From contig NZ_JAOXLP010000014.1 of NCBI RefSeq assembly GCF_025791835.1, positions 48,570-112,569 on the forward strand: DNA of 64,000 nt. The letters are read 5' to 3'. Made by a program: the position numbers and the translations under genes. This document shows, piece by piece, positions 63,424 to 64,000 of this stretch. Position 1 is the stretch's first letter. Each line of letters starts with the position of its first letter. This DNA is from Roseomonas xinghualingensis (GTDB lineage: Bacteria > Pseudomonadota > Alphaproteobacteria > Acetobacterales > Acetobacteraceae). Below the pieces are notes generated by a model. The model was not told the origin of the DNA. It was given only the letters and a program-made list of their open reading frames with translations, and did not search any database.

Positions 63424-63889
63424 TTACCTGCAATCTCTCTCTACACTTCGACAGCGAAAGTTTTGGGCAGTGCAGTCTCCACAAGGCAGAGGCTGGCACC
63501 AGCAACATGCTAACGGCAGTACAAACCCGTCACTAGCAAGCATGCCTGACTTCGTACATAGGGCTAGGGCCTCCAGGCTTCGAGGCAGAACTCCACATCC
63601 ATGGTGTTCGTCGCCTGCAAGGTCGGCTCCTTCCGTGACATCTGCTCCATCGCCACGACCAGACGGGAGAAGCGCAGACGTGTGGGCATGCATGTCTGCT
63701 CAGCGCACCACAGCAGCAGGAAGGGAGCAACGGCTGCTCAAACTGAGTGGACTGCCGCAGACTTGGGCAACAATCGTCACCGGGGTCCCCAGGTCGGTGC
63801 ATGGCACACTTCGGGCTGCATCTCCGCTGACGATCAATCATCCTTGTTGTGTGTCCACCAAGCGCCAGCGGGCCTAGAGCAGACTCCGT
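63424..63889. other. Gene-free region with transposon remnants
   Basis: No intact gene. Bases about 63510-63673 read, on the minus strand, as a broken IS3-type transposase fragment (listed separately). The rest, 63680-63870, has only short unassigned frames on both strands. The promoter of the GT90 gene must lie within 63424-63520. Confidence 0.5.
63510..63673 (-). pseudogene. Decayed IS3-family orfB (DDE transposase) fragment
   Basis: On the minus strand one frame reads ATNTMDVEFCLEA and then hits a stop; shifting frame by one base at that point gives LEALALCTKSGMLASDGF. Joined, these resemble the conserved IS3 orfB stretch NTM-x-FC-x-EALEEALA-x-YG-x-PEIFNTDQGSQF, with the region around the second catalytic Asp degraded. 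It is clearly a remnant: about 55 codons, frameshifted and with no flanking orfA. Confidence 0.6.
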
Positions 63890-64000
63890 TCATTCGGGTT
63901 CATAGCCGGCGGCTGTGAAGAGGTTGGCGCACTCGGCTGGTGTGAACTGGGGGAGTGCGGTCCCGATGACGGTCCAGAGGTCGTCGAGGTTGCGGGCGGC
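63890..64000 (-). mobile_element. IS630-family transposase, C-terminal end (partial, rest outside window)
   Basis: The last 36 residues of a protein whose coding continues beyond base 64000. The ending, LDDLWTVIGTALPQFTPAECANLF followed by TAAGY, matches the usual tail of IS630-type transposases (LW-x-IG...F-PAEC-NY/LF-AAGY). The stop is at 63892-63890. The likely end of the element is just beyond: a TA at 63875-63876, the target dinucleotide of this family, followed by GAGCAGACTCCG as the possible terminal repeat. Confidence 0.75.

Overview
The window comes from a GC-rich alphaproteobacterium. Gene content and codon style fit an Acetobacteraceae member such as Roseomonas, but that assignment is an inference from style, not from a marker gene. 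No rRNA, tRNA or CRISPR array was found. Genes are densely packed, with many 4-bp start/stop overlaps.

Left part (1-34,000) is metabolic. It holds a peptide-type solute-binding protein with an amidase and a gamma-glutamyltransferase (1-4,192); a short forward run of csaA, gpt, a DoxX protein and a PhzF protein (4,376-6,642); a CBS-domain membrane protein; and a large GH17-GT2 membrane synthase resembling NdvB (8,257-11,073). A reverse operon follows with two M20 hydrolases, an M81 (MlrC-like) peptidase, a VOC protein and a GNAT acetyltransferase (16,351-11,486). Next come an HDAC-like deacetylase overlapping comM, then a seven-gene reverse operon (27,083-18,993) in which a complete branched-chain-type ABC importer is interleaved with two different acyl-CoA ligases, suggesting import and CoA activation of an organic (possibly aromatic) acid. 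After a glycerophosphodiesterase come two divergent pairs: nucleoside hydrolase + M20 amidohydrolase, and an orphan solute-binding protein + adenine deaminase, a purine salvage theme.

Right part (34,198-63,423) is an exopolysaccharide or surface-glycan region. It starts with an MBOAT/AlgX-like O-acetylation pair and continues with GT4, tandem GT4-GT4, galE, a secreted beta-helix protein, a DUF6165-type protein, GT2, a 1,330-residue multi-domain GT2-GT4 protein, GT8, two paralogous GT4-GT9 fusion proteins, a TPR protein with a galectin-like N-terminal domain, and GT90. From about 45,000 onward several genes are visibly AT-richer, gene-free stretches are longer, and the right edge holds a decayed IS3 transposase fragment and the C-terminal end of an IS630-type transposase. 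This looks like a mosaic, partly acquired glycan island. No Wzx/Wzy, Wza/Wzc or ABC exporter is visible, so the export machinery must lie elsewhere.

Most distinctive points: (1) the duplicated GT4-GT9 module, once fused to a TPR region in one gene and once split into two genes; (2) a bacterial galectin-like domain on the split TPR protein; (3) a probable CTG start codon at 43,821 overlapping the galE stop; (4) a hairpin that would mask the livG ribosome binding site.
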